64,000 nt of DNA from Thiothrix nivea DSM 5205 (GTDB taxonomy: Bacteria > Pseudomonadota > Gammaproteobacteria > Thiotrichales > Thiotrichaceae), in contig NZ_JH651384.1 in the NCBI RefSeq assembly GCF_000260135.1, forward strand, positions 1,305,693 to 1,369,692. Reading direction: 5' to 3'. Both the position numbers and the translations under genes were made by a program. The notes under the pieces were generated by a model that saw only the letters and a program-made list of their open reading frames with translations, was not told the DNA's origin and searched no databases. Positions 37,439 through 47,429 of the stretch are shown here, piece after piece. Positions within the stretch are counted from its first letter, which is position 1. Each line of letters opens with the position of its first letter.

Positions 37439-38561
37439 TAGGACTTACGCATTGACGGCGGCCTGAAATTGTGGGTTGAGGTGCTGCTTGCCTTGCATGA
37501 AGCGGCTGACAAAAGCAGCCACAGCATCCGTGTACAAGTCGCGTTGCCATTGGTAGGCGTTGCTGATGATGTCAACAAACTGCATCTGTTGCAGGTGGAC
37601 ATAGCTGCACAAGGCGGCAAAGATATGGTTACGTATCGGGACGTTGCCGCGTACCTGGAATTTCTCGATATGGCAGACCTGCTTGATCATGCGGTGGTAT
37701 TGCTCAATCTGCCAATGCTGGTCATGCAGGGTCTGGAAATCCGCTTGCTGGAAGGTGTCATAGGCGTCAGCATTCGGGAGGAAAACCACGTAATGGCGCA
37801 GTTGGTCTTTTAACTGCGTCCGAAACAGCTTTACCTCGCCAAATTCGCGTAACCAGACCCTCAGCCCGTCAGCAGGGATGTCCAGTTTCTGTACCTGCAC
37901 CCATGACCCCTTTTCGGTGGATACCCGGCGGTTGCTTTCCACAGCGAACAGGAACCCCATGCGGTGGTTTCTTACCGTTTTGAGGTTGCCCACACAGGAA
38001 TACCAGCTATCCCCGGTCATGAAGGCGGGTTGCAGCCCCCATGCCAACACGTCCTCCAGCATGTCGAGGAAATAATCATTCTTGGTCTTGCCCTCTGCCT
38101 TGTCATACACCCGGTAGTTGACCGGCAGGCTGCGCCCTTGCGGGTCACTGTAATACAACGTGATCAGGTTCAGCCCCTTGACCACCCGGTGGTGCTTGCC
38201 TGACCAGAAGTGTCCAACCAGCTCCATATGCTGGCTGTAGGGTTTGTCCAGCGTACTGTCATCCACATTCAATGTCCCGCCCACCAGGTTCAGCAGCCGC
38301 GATGCTTCGTTGAACAGGTCTTTTGGCTCATAGGCTTCCCGCAACAGGAAGCGGTTTACACTGTCATGCGAGATGCCCATCACTTCCGACAGGCGGGTGC
38401 AGGTGCTTGATTTCGGTTCACTCATCAGAAACCCCATGTACATTGGCAGGGTGCAATTGGCTGTCGGTGGGCGTTTGGGCCTTCTTATCATTGGCTTTTA
38501 TGTCGCGTGAAAAACTTATTCCTGACACAGACAGGGCTGCTTCGTCAATGCGTAAGTCCTA
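37439..38561 (-). mobile_element. IS701/IS4-type element inserted in pilO
   Basis: A 1123-bp element with inverted repeats starting TAGGACTTACGCATTGACG at both ends and a 5-bp direct repeat TTTGA (37434-37438 and 38562-38566). One transposase gene on the minus strand, reaching almost to the left end. Confidence 0.9.
37445..38491 (-). CDS. IS701-like DDE transposase
   Basis: An intact 348-codon frame. The first catalytic Asp is in GTLNVDDSTLDKPYSQ, the second in AFMTGDSWYSCVGNLK and the Glu in HWQIEQYHRMIKQVCHIEKFQ, the DDE pattern of the IS701/IS4 superfamily group. The true start may be internal (Met at 38443 or 38425). Because the frame is intact, this element may still be active. Confidence 0.88.
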   Translation of the reverse strand: MIRRPKRPPTANCTLPMYMGFLMSEPKSSTCTRLSEVMGISHDSVNRFLLREAYEPKDLFNEASRLLNLVGGTLNVDDSTLDKPYSQHMELVGHFWSGKHHRVVKGLNLITLYYSDPQGRSLPVNYRVYDKAEGKTKNDYFLDMLEDVLAWGLQPAFMTGDSWYSCVGNLKTVRNHRMGFLFAVESNRRVSTEKGSWVQVQKLDIPADGLRVWLREFGEVKLFRTQLKDQLRHYVVFLPNADAYDTFQQADFQTLHDQHWQIEQYHRMIKQVCHIEKFQVRGNVPIRNHIFAALCSYVHLQQMQFVDIISNAYQWQRDLYTDAVAAFVSRFMQGKQHLNPQFQAAVNA

Positions 38562-39068
38562 TTTGAAACCAAACAACAACGTGCCAGCCAGCTGCCACAG
38601 TACAAAGACCAACTGGAAGAGATGCAGCGCTCATTCGGCATCCTGTTGCGCCAGCTGCCCAGTGACACCGAAATTCCGGGGCTAATCCTCGACATATCGG
38701 AAAAGGGCCTATCCAACGGTCTGGAGCTGGAACTGTTTGAACCCCAAAGCGAAATCACGCGGGAATTTTACGCCGAAAAGCCCATCACCATCATCGCCAA
38801 TGGTTCATACCGTGAACTGGCCACTTTCGTCAGCGACATTTCCGGTCTCTCCCGCATTGTTACCATCAACAATATCGACCTGAAACTGGCGGAAGACAGC
38901 AGCCGCCTGCGCATGGAGGCAACCCTGAAGACCTTCCGCTACCTGCAAGATGGCACGGAAGAAAGCACCACGCCAGACAAGGGCGAAAAAGGGAAAACCA
39001 AACAAAAGGCAACCACGCAGCCTGACAAAAAATCTACCACCGGGGAAAAGGGAGTCAAAAAAGGATGA
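38562..39068 (+). pseudogene. pilO: pilO, 3' part (interrupted)
   Basis: Continuation of PilO from FETKQQRASQLPQYKDQLEEM through the periplasmic ferredoxin-like domain (LPSDTEIPGLILDISEKGLSNGLELELFEPQ, ITIIANGSYRELATFVSDISGLSRIVTINN) and a Lys/Thr-rich tail. The stop overlaps the pilP start (ATGA). An internal ATG at 38622 could give a 148-residue piece lacking the membrane anchor. Confidence 0.93.
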
Positions 39069-39625
39069 AAGGCAATACCACCCCCGCCGGCCTGAACACG
39101 GGAATTAAGTTATCAGCAGGTTTCGCCCTGCTAGTATCGCTCGCTGCCTGTAGCAAGGACATGAGCGACTTGAACCAGTATATACAGACAGTAAAAGCGA
39201 AACCTGCTGCGGTCATTGAACCCATCCCGGAAATCAAGCCGTATGTACGCTTCATTTACCCCGGGCATGAACTCGACCCGTTCGACTCCAAGATACTGGC
39301 ACCGGACACCAAGCCCGAAGCAGGCAGTGCCATCGCGCCAGACAAGGATCGTATACCGGAATTTCTGGAAAGCTTCCCGCTGGACAGCTTACGCATGGTC
39401 GGCACCATCAACCAAAGTGGCGCACTGTGGGCGCTGATCCGTATTCCCGATGGCGCTGTGCACCGGGTCAAGGCTGGCAATTACCTCGGCAAGAACTACG
39501 GGAAAGTAACCAAAGTGGAAGAAACACGGGTCAGTGTACAGGAAGTTATCGAAAACGGGTTTGGCGGCTACAAGGAACGCGACAACAGCATTGCCCTTTC
39601 CGACCCGCAAGACACAAAACAATAA
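39065..39625 (+). CDS. pilP: Type IV pilus lipoprotein PilP
   Basis: A 186-residue lipoprotein. The signal peptide ends with LVSLAAC, so Cys at about residue 28 is lipidated. The linker is disordered, and the C-terminal beta domain (RMVGTINQSGALWALIRIPDGAVHRVKAGNYLGKNYGKV) binds the secretin PilQ. It links PilNO to PilQ across the periplasm. It follows pilO with an ATGA overlap; the upstream IS may reduce its transcription. Confidence 0.94.
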   Translation: MKGNTTPAGLNTGIKLSAGFALLVSLAACSKDMSDLNQYIQTVKAKPAAVIEPIPEIKPYVRFIYPGHELDPFDSKILAPDTKPEAGSAIAPDKDRIPEFLESFPLDSLRMVGTINQSGALWALIRIPDGAVHRVKAGNYLGKNYGKVTKVEETRVSVQEVIENGFGGYKERDNSIALSDPQDTKQ

Positions 39626-39679
39626 TATTTCAACAATAATAACGACTTGTGTAGAGACTCAATTAAGGACTGGCAACCA

Positions 39680-42139
39680 ATGAAAACAATAAGACAAAGC
39701 GTTGCTCTGGCAATCATGATAGCCTGCATCCCCACCAGCAGCCTGGTTATGGCAGCGGACAAACAGTTGCAGAATATTGCTGTCCAAGCTGTCGGTAATA
39801 ACAAAACCCAGATTCAACTAAAATTCAATACCCCGGTGGAACTCCCCAAGGGTTTTGTGATGGAAAACCCATCACGCATTGTCTTTGATTTCCCCGCCAC
39901 GGAAGTTAGCCCCAACAGCCGCGGCAAAGCCGTTAACCTGGGGCAAATCCAGGCTATCGACGCCGCCAACAATAAGGGTAAGGCAAGGGTCGTAGTACAT
40001 TTGAACAATCTCGTTGACCACACCGTTGAAACACGTGGTAACCTGGTCGTCATGACCTTTGACAATTCTGGCAAGGTAGAACCCGCCGCACCCCAAGTAC
40101 AGCGTAGCAGCAAAGCCATGGAACCCAGACTGGCAACACCGCAGCCAGTGGAAAACAGCAAACCCTATTTCGTCATACCCCCGCCAGCACTGGTATCCAG
40201 TACGCCAAGCACTACGGTAATGCCAGCGAAAACCAGGCCTGTGTGGGAAGCAGCGGCGACCACCAGAGCCGCGCTGACCCTACCAGAACTGCCAGTACCT
40301 GCGGCACCCGTCGCCAGGCAAGCACCGGCCCAGCCAGCCATGCCACCGGTATCCGCTGCGCCTGACGTTACCAGGCCAGTGCCCACCCCCAACAACCTGG
40401 CAATGCAGCAACCCGTTTACACCCCGCCACCCATCACAGCCAGCGTACCAACCGCACCAGTAACCCCTGTTTTGCAGGGTGTGGATTTCCGGCGTGACCC
40501 AGATGGTGGTGGCCGGGTCATTATTAACCTACCGTCAACCAACACCCAGGTTTCCGACGACAAGCGCGGCAACGTCGTCACGCTGACCCTGACGGATGTC
40601 GACGCGCCAACACACCTGCAAAAACGCATGGATGTGACCGATTTCGGTACCCCGGTCAGTGACATCAATGTATCGCAACGTGACTCGGGAACCCGTATCC
40701 AGATTTCGGCACGCGAAGGCTTCGACTACCACACCCGCCGCAGTGGCAGCGAGTACACGGTTTACCTGGACAAGCTCAAAGTTTCCGCTGAAGACAAACT
40801 GGCGGCGGAACAGAAGAAAAAGACCTTTAGTGGCGAAAAACTGTCACTCAATTTCCAGGACATTGAAGTCCGCGCCGTCCTGCAATTGCTGGCGGATTTT
40901 ACCAACAAGAACATCGTAGTCAGTGATACTGTCACTGGCAACATCACCGTGCGCCTCAAAGACGTGCCTTGGGATCAGGCACTGGACATCGTGCTCGAAT
41001 CCAAAAACCTGGCTATGCGTGAAAACGGCAACGTCATCTGGGTCGCACCTGCCGAAGAACTGGCGGCCAAGGAACAACAGCAGTTGGAATCCCTCAAGGC
41101 CAAGCAGGAACTGGAACCGCTGGTGACGGAATACATTGCCGTCAACTTCGCCAAAGCGGTTGATCTGATGGCGCTGATTGAAAAATCCAAGGGCGAAGAC
41201 AAACAGTCCCTGCTCTCCCCGCGCGGCAAGGTATCGGTGGACGAGCGTACCAACACACTGCTGGTACAGGATACCGCCAGCCAGGTCAGGGCTATCCGCG
41301 ATCTGGTCAAAGTGCTAGATGTACCGGTCGAACAGGTGCTGATTGAATCCCGTATTGTCATTGCCAACGACACCTTCGGCAAGGATTTAGGCGCACGCTT
41401 TGGCGTCACCCCCAAATGGATGAACAGTGACAGTTACGGCATCGCCACTGGCAATCTGGGCGACGGCACAACCGAATACTTCAACAGCATCGCCGCAGCA
41501 CAAGCTGACGCCATCAAAAACGGAGGCACAACCGACAAGATCATCACCATCCCGGGGCTGGACGACCGTTTGAGCGTCAACCTGCCCGTCACTGGCGCGG
41601 CGGGCAGCTTCGGTTTCTCCATCCTCAGTTCCGACTTCATCGTCGACCTGGAACTGTCGGCCTTGCAGGAAGAAAGTAAAGGTGAAATCATCGCCACACC
41701 GCGTGTGATCACCTCTAACCAGACCAAGGCACTGATTGAGCAGGGCGTGGAAATCCCCTACCTGCAAGCATCTTCCAGTGGAGCCACCAACGTGGCCTTC
41801 AAGAAGGCAGTGCTGAGCCTGGAAGTCACCCCGCAAATCACGCCGGATGAGCACATTTCGATGGATCTCAAGGTCAACCAGGATACCGTCGGGCAAGTCT
41901 TCGCCGACATCCCCAGCATCAACACCCGTGAGATCCAGACCCGCGTACTGGTGGAAAACGGCCAGACCGTCGTACTGGGTGGTGTGCATGAAGAAGAAAA
42001 CCTGCACGGCGAAACCAAGGTGCCGGTTCTCGGCGATGTGCCCATCCTCGGCAACCTGTTCCGCAGCAGCAGCAACAGCAACAAGAAACGGGAATTGCTG
42101 ATCTTCGTCACCCCGAAGATTGTGGATAGCAAATCCTGA
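39680..42139 (+). CDS. pilQ: Type IV pilus secretin PilQ
   Basis: An 819-residue outer-membrane secretin through which the pilus exits. Order: signal peptide (residues 1-25, ending VMAADK), an N-terminal AMIN domain that binds peptidoglycan, a Pro/Ala-rich linker (about 150-265), a second AMIN-like domain, then the STN/N0-type region (LSLNFQDIEVRAVLQLLADFTNKNIVVSDTVTGN), N1, and the secretin domain ending VLGGVHEEENLHGETKVPVLGDVPILGNLFRS. ATG at 39680 follows AAGGA; an open frame extends to 39647. Confidence 0.96.
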   Translation: MKTIRQSVALAIMIACIPTSSLVMAADKQLQNIAVQAVGNNKTQIQLKFNTPVELPKGFVMENPSRIVFDFPATEVSPNSRGKAVNLGQIQAIDAANNKGKARVVVHLNNLVDHTVETRGNLVVMTFDNSGKVEPAAPQVQRSSKAMEPRLATPQPVENSKPYFVIPPPALVSSTPSTTVMPAKTRPVWEAAATTRAALTLPELPVPAAPVARQAPAQPAMPPVSAAPDVTRPVPTPNNLAMQQPVYTPPPITASVPTAPVTPVLQGVDFRRDPDGGGRVIINLPSTNTQVSDDKRGNVVTLTLTDVDAPTHLQKRMDVTDFGTPVSDINVSQRDSGTRIQISAREGFDYHTRRSGSEYTVYLDKLKVSAEDKLAAEQKKKTFSGEKLSLNFQDIEVRAVLQLLADFTNKNIVVSDTVTGNITVRLKDVPWDQALDIVLESKNLAMRENGNVIWVAPAEELAAKEQQQLESLKAKQELEPLVTEYIAVNFAKAVDLMALIEKSKGEDKQSLLSPRGKVSVDERTNTLLVQDTASQVRAIRDLVKVLDVPVEQVLIESRIVIANDTFGKDLGARFGVTPKWMNSDSYGIATGNLGDGTTEYFNSIAAAQADAIKNGGTTDKIITIPGLDDRLSVNLPVTGAAGSFGFSILSSDFIVDLELSALQEESKGEIIATPRVITSNQTKALIEQGVEIPYLQASSSGATNVAFKKAVLSLEVTPQITPDEHISMDLKVNQDTVGQVFADIPSINTREIQTRVLVENGQTVVLGGVHEEENLHGETKVPVLGDVPILGNLFRSSSNSNKKRELLIFVTPKIVDSKS

Positions 42140-42181
42140 TAAGCGCTTGATTCCCGCGCCCGGTGCTGGCATAAAGCCGGG

Positions 42182-42724
42182 ATGCAACACAACATCATTC
42201 TGGTGGGTCTGATGGGCGCGGGAAAATCCACCATAGGTCGACAACTCGCACGCCGGCTCAACCTGGAGTTCTACGATTCCGACAAGGTCATTGAGGAACG
42301 CACCGGCGTCAGCATACCTACCATTTTTGCAATTGAGGGCGAACAAGGCTTCCGTGACCGCGAGGAACAGATCATCGAGGAACTGTGCGCCCTACCCGGC
42401 ATCCTGCTGGCGACGGGCGGTGGCAGTGTGTTGCGTGAAACCAACCGCGCCCACATCAAGGCGGGCGGTTGCGTCATTTACCTGCGGGCCAGCGCCGACC
42501 AGCTTTTCCAGCGCATCAAGCACGACAAAAACCGCCCCCTGATGCAAACGGATAAACCGTTGCAAACCTTGCGCGACCTGCTCAAGGCGCGGGAACCTTT
42601 GTACATGGAAGTGGCCGACCTGATCGTGCCCACCGGCAAGCAGAAAGCCAACATCATCCTGCGCGACATCCACAACAAACTGAAACAGTTACAGGAAACC
42701 TCCCATGCAAACGCTCCATCTTGA
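42182..42724 (+). CDS. aroK: Shikimate kinase
   Basis: Phosphorylates shikimate at the 3-hydroxyl in chorismate synthesis. The 180-residue protein has the P-loop GLMGAGKST at residues 9-17, the shikimate-binding [13 protein letters not shown] and [21 protein letters not shown], and the lid Arg in DKNRPLMQ. The order pilQ-aroK-aroB is conserved in gammaproteobacteria. It overlaps aroB by 20 bp. Confidence 0.97.
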   Translation: MQHNIILVGLMGAGKSTIGRQLARRLNLEFYDSDKVIEERTGVSIPTIFAIEGEQGFRDREEQIIEELCALPGILLATGGGSVLRETNRAHIKAGGCVIYLRASADQLFQRIKHDKNRPLMQTDKPLQTLRDLLKAREPLYMEVADLIVPTGKQKANIILRDIHNKLKQLQETSHANAPS

Positions 42725-43781
42725 CCTTGGCGACCGCAGCTACCCCATCCACATTGGTCAGGGCCTACTGCAACAGACCGAGCTGGTCAGACCCCACATC
42801 CTGGGCAAAAGCGCCGTTATCGTTTCCAACACCACGGTCGCACCCTTGTATTTGCAGGCTGCCCAACAGTTGCTGGATGGCCTGAAACAGTCCGCCGTGA
42901 CCCTGCCGGATGGTGAGGAATACAAAAACCTCGACACCCTCAACCAGATTTACACCCATTTGCTGGAGCAAAAAGCTGACCGCAAAACCACCCTGATTGC
43001 GCTTGGCGGCGGCGTGGTGGGCGACATGACCGGATATGCAGCGGCCAGTTACCAGCGTGGCGTCAACTTCATCCAGATTCCGACCACCCTGCTGGCGATG
43101 GTGGATTCTTCCGTCGGCGGCAAGACGGGCGTCAACCACCCGCTGGGCAAGAACATGATCGGCGCGTTCCACCAACCCAGATGCGTGCTGATCGACACCG
43201 ATACGCTCAACACGCTGGCAGACCGCGAACTCAGTGCCGGGATTGCCGAAGTGGTGAAATACGGCCTGATCCGCGACCCTGCGTTCCTGCAATGGCTGGA
43301 TGCGAACATGGACAAACTGCTGGTGCGCGACCCGGCAGCGCTGACTTATGCCATTTACCGCTCCTGCGAACACAAGGCGGAAGTAGTGGCGGCGGATGAA
43401 CGCGAATCCGGCCAGCGCGCGCTGCTGAACCTCGGCCATACTTTCGGCCACGCCATCGAAGCCGCCATGGGTTATGGCAAGTGGCTGCATGGCGAAGCGG
43501 TCGCCACCGGCATGGTCATGGCGGCGGAACTATCACAGCAAATGGGCTGGCTTGCCGCTGATGACGTGGCTTACGTGCGCCATATCCTGCGACGCGCGCG
43601 GCTGCCGGTTGCCCCACCGGTGGAGATGTCCGGCGATGATTTCATGCGTTACATGTCGGTGGATAAAAAAGTGCTGGATGGCAGCTTGCGGCTGGTCTTG
43701 ATGAAATCGCTGGGTGAATCCATTGTCACGGCTGAGTTTGACACTGAAGCGCTCAAACGAGTACTTAGCCGGAATAGCTGA
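42705..43781 (+). CDS. aroB: 3-dehydroquinate synthase
   Basis: Cyclises DAHP to 3-dehydroquinate using NAD and a divalent metal. The 358-residue product has [56 protein letters not shown] and the metal-binding His of [12 protein letters not shown]. The start inside the aroK 3' end is supported by the family N-terminus [18 protein letters not shown]. Part of the pil-aro transcription unit. Confidence 0.97.
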   Translation: MQTLHLDLGDRSYPIHIGQGLLQQTELVRPHILGKSAVIVSNTTVAPLYLQAAQQLLDGLKQSAVTLPDGEEYKNLDTLNQIYTHLLEQKADRKTTLIALGGGVVGDMTGYAAASYQRGVNFIQIPTTLLAMVDSSVGGKTGVNHPLGKNMIGAFHQPRCVLIDTDTLNTLADRELSAGIAEVVKYGLIRDPAFLQWLDANMDKLLVRDPAALTYAIYRSCEHKAEVVAADERESGQRALLNLGHTFGHAIEAAMGYGKWLHGEAVATGMVMAAELSQQMGWLAADDVAYVRHILRRARLPVAPPVEMSGDDFMRYMSVDKKVLDGSLRLVLMKSLGESIVTAEFDTEALKRVLSRNS

Positions 43782-43865
43782 GAACGGAGCCTGAAAACCG
43801 CATGATTGCAGCGAATCCCCCCAGCCAATAAAATACAGCGTTTTCGCCCCAGGAATTCCACACAC

Positions 43866-45449
43866 ATGACAATTGCTGCTTCCAATCTGCCCGTCACCCG
43901 CGCCCTTCTCAGCGTGTCTGACAAATCCGGCGTGCTCGAATTCGCCCAGTTCCTGCATGGCCAGGGCGTCCACCTCCTGTCCACGGGCGGCACCGCCAAA
44001 CTGCTGGCGGATAACGGCGTGCCGGTCACGGAGGTTTCCGACCATACCGGTTTCCCCGAAATGATGGACGGGCGCGTCAAAACCCTGCACCCAAAGATCC
44101 ACGGCGGCATCCTCGGGCGGCGCGGTACTGACGACGTGGTGATGCAGGAACACGGCATTGGCCGCATCGACCTGATCGTGGTCAACCTTTACCCATTTGA
44201 AGCTACCGTCGCCAAACCCAGCTGCACCTTTGAGGACGCGGTGGAAAACATCGACATCGGTGGCCCGGCCATGGTGCGTGCCAGCGCCAAGAACCACGCC
44301 CACGTCACCGTCGTGGTCGAGCCTGCCGACTACGCCCGCATCCAGTCCGAAATGGAAGCCAACGGCAACTGCATCAGCCCGGCTACCCGTTTCGACCTCG
44401 CCATCAAGGCGTTTGAACACACAGCCCATTACGACGGCATGATCGCCAACTATTTCGGCTCGCGGGTCGCGGACGGTACGCACGAACAGCCTGCCGCGTT
44501 CCCGCGCACCTTCAACCTGCAAGTACGTAAACAACAGGATTGCCGCTACGGCGAAAACAGCCACCAGGGCGGCGCGTTCTACGTGGAACCCAACGCACCG
44601 GCAGGCACCATCGCCACCGCGCGCCAGATCCAGGGCAAGGAACTGTCCTACAACAATATCGCCGACACCGACGCAGCGCTGGAATGCGTGCGCCAGTTCG
44701 AGTTGCCTGCCTGCGTCATCGTCAAGCACGCCAACCCTTGCGGTGTGGCGATCGCAGCTGACATCCTCACCGCTTATGACCGCGCCTATGCCACCGACCC
44801 GGAATCCGCTTTCGGCGGCATTATCGCCTTCAACCGCGAACTGGATGGCGCAACCGCACGCACCATCGTCGAACGCCAATTCGTGGAAGTCATCATTGCC
44901 CCCAGCGTTTCCGAAGACGCCGCCAACTTTATCAGCCTCAAGAAAAACGTGCGCCTGCTGGAATGCGGCAAGCTGTCTGGCCATATCGACCAATTCGATT
45001 TCAAGCGGGTCACCGGCGGGCTGTTGTTGCAACACAATGACGCGCTGCTACATGCTGACCTGAAAGTCGTCACCGAGCGCGAACCCACTACCGAAGAATA
45101 TGGCGACTTACTGTTTGCCTGGAAAGTGGCCAAGTTCGTCAAGTCCAACGCTATCGTCTATGCGAAGGACAGCATGACCATTGGGGTGGGCGCAGGCCAG
45201 ATGAGCCGGGTGAATTCAGCGCGCATTGCCGCCATCAAGGCCGAGCACGCGGGGTTGAAAGTGCCGGGTTCGGTGATGGCTTCCGATGCCTTTTTCCCGT
45301 TCCGCGACGGTATCGACAATGCGGCGGCGGCGGGTATCAAGGCCGTCATCCAGCCGGGCGGCTCCATGCGTGACGAGGAAGTGGTTGCTGCTGCCAATGA
45401 ACATGGCATGGCGATGATCTTCACCGGAATGCGCCATTTTAGGCACTGA
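43866..45449 (+). CDS. purH: Bifunctional AICAR transformylase/IMP cyclohydrolase PurH
   Basis: Last two steps of IMP synthesis. The 527-residue protein has the N-terminal MGS-like IMP cyclohydrolase domain ([42 protein letters not shown]) and the AICAR transformylase domain with KHANPCGVA carrying the catalytic Lys-His. ATG at 43866 follows AGGAATT; an open frame extends upstream to 43806 with no family similarity. A terminator follows directly. purF lies 42 kb away, so the pathway genes are dispersed. Confidence 0.97.
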   Translation: MTIAASNLPVTRALLSVSDKSGVLEFAQFLHGQGVHLLSTGGTAKLLADNGVPVTEVSDHTGFPEMMDGRVKTLHPKIHGGILGRRGTDDVVMQEHGIGRIDLIVVNLYPFEATVAKPSCTFEDAVENIDIGGPAMVRASAKNHAHVTVVVEPADYARIQSEMEANGNCISPATRFDLAIKAFEHTAHYDGMIANYFGSRVADGTHEQPAAFPRTFNLQVRKQQDCRYGENSHQGGAFYVEPNAPAGTIATARQIQGKELSYNNIADTDAALECVRQFELPACVIVKHANPCGVAIAADILTAYDRAYATDPESAFGGIIAFNRELDGATARTIVERQFVEVIIAPSVSEDAANFISLKKNVRLLECGKLSGHIDQFDFKRVTGGLLLQHNDALLHADLKVVTEREPTTEEYGDLLFAWKVAKFVKSNAIVYAKDSMTIGVGAGQMSRVNSARIAAIKAEHAGLKVPGSVMASDAFFPFRDGIDNAAAAGIKAVIQPGGSMRDEEVVAAANEHGMAMIFTGMRHFRH

Positions 45450-45460
45450 CCCAAAGCAAA

Positions 45461-45486
45461 ACAGGGCTTGATTACTCAAGCCCTGT
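45461..45486 (+). terminator. Hairpin terminator after purH
   Basis: ACAGGGCTTGA and TCAAGCCCTGT arms, perfect, with a TTAC loop. The IS630 element inserted 4 bp further on, which leaves the T tract short. Confidence 0.75.
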
Positions 45487-45572
45487 CATATACTTTGCCC
45501 GTGAATAGCTGTTAAATAATGAGAAGCCCTCAAGCAAAGTACGGCTGTTATTGGCAACCGGTCGTCCTTTCC

Positions 45573-46052
45573 ATGATCCAGATAGACTTCAGCGAATCCG
45601 ATCAAACCGCCTTGAATGAGGGGCGTTACCGCCATGCCCACCCTCGCGTCCGCCAACGGATGGAAGTGTTGTGGCTAAAAAGCCAGGGAATGGCGCATGG
45701 GGACATTGAACGGCTGGCACAGGTGAGTTCAACGACCGTCACCCGTTATTTGAAACGTTACCAACAAGGCGGGATCGCTGCCTTGGAACAACTGGATTTC
45801 CATCGCCCAACCCGCCGCTTGGAACCTTTCCATGAACCCCTGAAGAAACATTTTGAGAAGCATCCACCAACCCGGATCAGTCAGGCGATCGCTGATATAC
45901 AGCGCTTAACCGGCCTTGAACTCAAGCGGGAAGCCGTGCGGCTATTCCTGCATGACTTGGGTTTGTCCGTCAGGAAGGTGGGGATGATACCGGCGAAAGC
46001 CGATCCTGCTGCCCAGGAGACTTTTAAAAAAAGAGCTGGAGCCGCGTCTTGA
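45573..46052 (+). pseudogene. IS630-family transposase, N-terminal frame
   Basis: Helix-turn-helix part of an IS630 transposase (HPRVRQRMEVLWLKSQGMAHGDIERLAQVSSTTVTRYLKRYQQGG, then a winged-helix HTH_32-type segment). The frame ends at a seven-A run near 46026-46032; the DDE part continues in another frame. Many IS630 elements express the full protein by slippage at such a run, so the frame change may be programmed, but the downstream half is also split by the IS66 insertion. Confidence 0.8.
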
Positions 46053-46590
46053 GGAGGCCAAGGCCGGAAAACGCGCCGTTTTCTTTGTCGACGCCGCCCA
46101 TTTTGTCCTGGCCCCGTTTCTGGGGTTCCTGTGGTGTTTCACCCGGCTGTTCATCCGCGCCCCTGCCGGACGCCAGCGCTACAATGTCCTCGGTGCGTTG
46201 AATGCAGTCACCCATGAACTGGTCACCGTGACCAATGACAGTTACATCAACTCCCAAAGTGTTTGTCAGTTGCTTCGGCAAATCAAGGCATTGGCCCTGA
46301 ATGTCCCGGTGACCTTGGTGATGGACAATGCCCGTTACCAGCGCTGTAGCCTGGTACAAACATTCGCCCAAACACTCGGGATCGAACTGTTGTTCCTACC
46401 CGCTTATTCCCCCAACCTGAACCTGAACCTGATTGAGCGCCTGTGGAAGTTTGTGAAGAAGGAATGCCTGTATTCACGTTACCATGAAAACTTTACCGCC
46501 TTTGCGCAGGCCATTGATGCCTGTTTGTCACAAACCCACACTACGCATAAAAAAGCCTTGGACTCTTTGCTGACCCTCAACTTTCAGACC
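46024..46590 (+). pseudogene. IS630-family transposase, DDE frame, cut by IS66
   Basis: The DDE_3-type domain is visible: FFVDAAHFVLAPFLG with the first Asp, VTLVMDNARYQRC with the second, and LLFLPAYSPNLNLNLIERLWKFVKKE with the Glu. The frame is interrupted after LLTLNFQT at 46590; the last nine codons and stop lie at 49084-49113 beyond the IS66 element. This copy cannot make its native C-terminus. Confidence 0.85.
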
Positions 46591-46678
46591 GTAAGCGCTT
46601 CTAAATCCCCCTCCTTTCAGCGCCCCACGTAATCCCGGACACTCAGCCCATCAGCAACAGATTGCATGGGAGAACACG

Positions 46679-47026
46679 ATGAATCCAGGTCAAGATGGGC
46701 GTCTGGCGTACTGGCAAGCCCAGCTCCAACGCTTCCAGTCCTCCGGCCTTTCCGGAGTCCAGTATTGTGAACAGGAACAGTTGAGTTACCACGGCTTTGT
46801 CTACTGGCGGCGCAAATTATGCGGTACGGCGGGCAAGCCGCCCGGGGATGGCAAACGCCCGGTATTGCCAGAGCCTTCCGGTTTCGTGACTGTCCGCCCG
46901 GCGCAGCCGGGGACAGACGCCCGGACGGGCGATGGCCTGGAGCTGTCCCTGCCGAATGGCCTGGTGATCAGGAATATCCACCCCGGCAATGTGGCCTTGC
47001 TGCGCCGGTTGCTGGGGCAGTTGTAA
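46679..47026 (+). CDS. IS66 accessory protein TnpA
   Basis: A 115-residue protein of the IS66 TnpA family, with a helical N-terminal part that resembles a helix-turn-helix (YWQAQLQRFQSSGLSGVQYCEQEQLSYHGFVYWRRKL) and a C-terminal beta part (GLELSLPNGLVIRNIHPGNVALLRRLLGQL). Required with TnpB for IS66 transposition in known elements. GGGAG precedes the ATG. Its stop overlaps the tnpB start by one base. Confidence 0.9.
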   Translation: MNPGQDGRLAYWQAQLQRFQSSGLSGVQYCEQEQLSYHGFVYWRRKLCGTAGKPPGDGKRPVLPEPSGFVTVRPAQPGTDARTGDGLELSLPNGLVIRNIHPGNVALLRRLLGQL

Positions 47027-47394
47027 TGGCCCGTTATTTCCGCCCCGCCGGGGAGATGCCGGACATTTACCTTTACCGCCCGCCCATTGATTTCCGCAAG
47101 GCCGCCCAGGGGCTGGCGGCGATCGTGGCGCAGGAATTGGGCCACGACCCGTTTGCCGGGGCGCTGTACGCCTTCACCAACCGCCAGCGCACGAAAATCA
47201 AATGCCTGTATTGGGAAGACAATGGCTTTGTGCTGTATTACAAAGCCCTGGCGGAAGAGAAGTTCCATTGGCCGCAAACGGGGGATGGCGGGGTGATGGC
47301 GCTGACGGCCCAGCAGATCAACTGGCTGCTGGACGGTTATGACATCAGCCTGCTCAAAGGGCATAAAAAGTTGTGCTACGGGGCGCTGTTTTAG
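47026..47394 (+). CDS. IS66 accessory protein TnpB
   Basis: A 122-residue IS66 Orf2/TnpB protein, recognised by MPDIYLYRPPIDFRKAAQGLAAIV, ALYAFTNRQRTKIKCLYWEDNGFVLYYKALAEEKFHWP and LLDGYDI. The start ATG overlaps the tnpA TAA (TAATG), indicating coupling. Confidence 0.93.
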   Translation: MARYFRPAGEMPDIYLYRPPIDFRKAAQGLAAIVAQELGHDPFAGALYAFTNRQRTKIKCLYWEDNGFVLYYKALAEEKFHWPQTGDGGVMALTAQQINWLLDGYDISLLKGHKKLCYGALF

Positions 47395-47429
47395 CGACTT
47401 ATCCTGATGATTTTGTTATCATTTAACCC

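Noticed and set aside
43533..45035. 500-codon minus-strand frame opposite aroB and purH
   Set aside because: Shadow of the GC-rich purH gene; no domain, and purH is certain.
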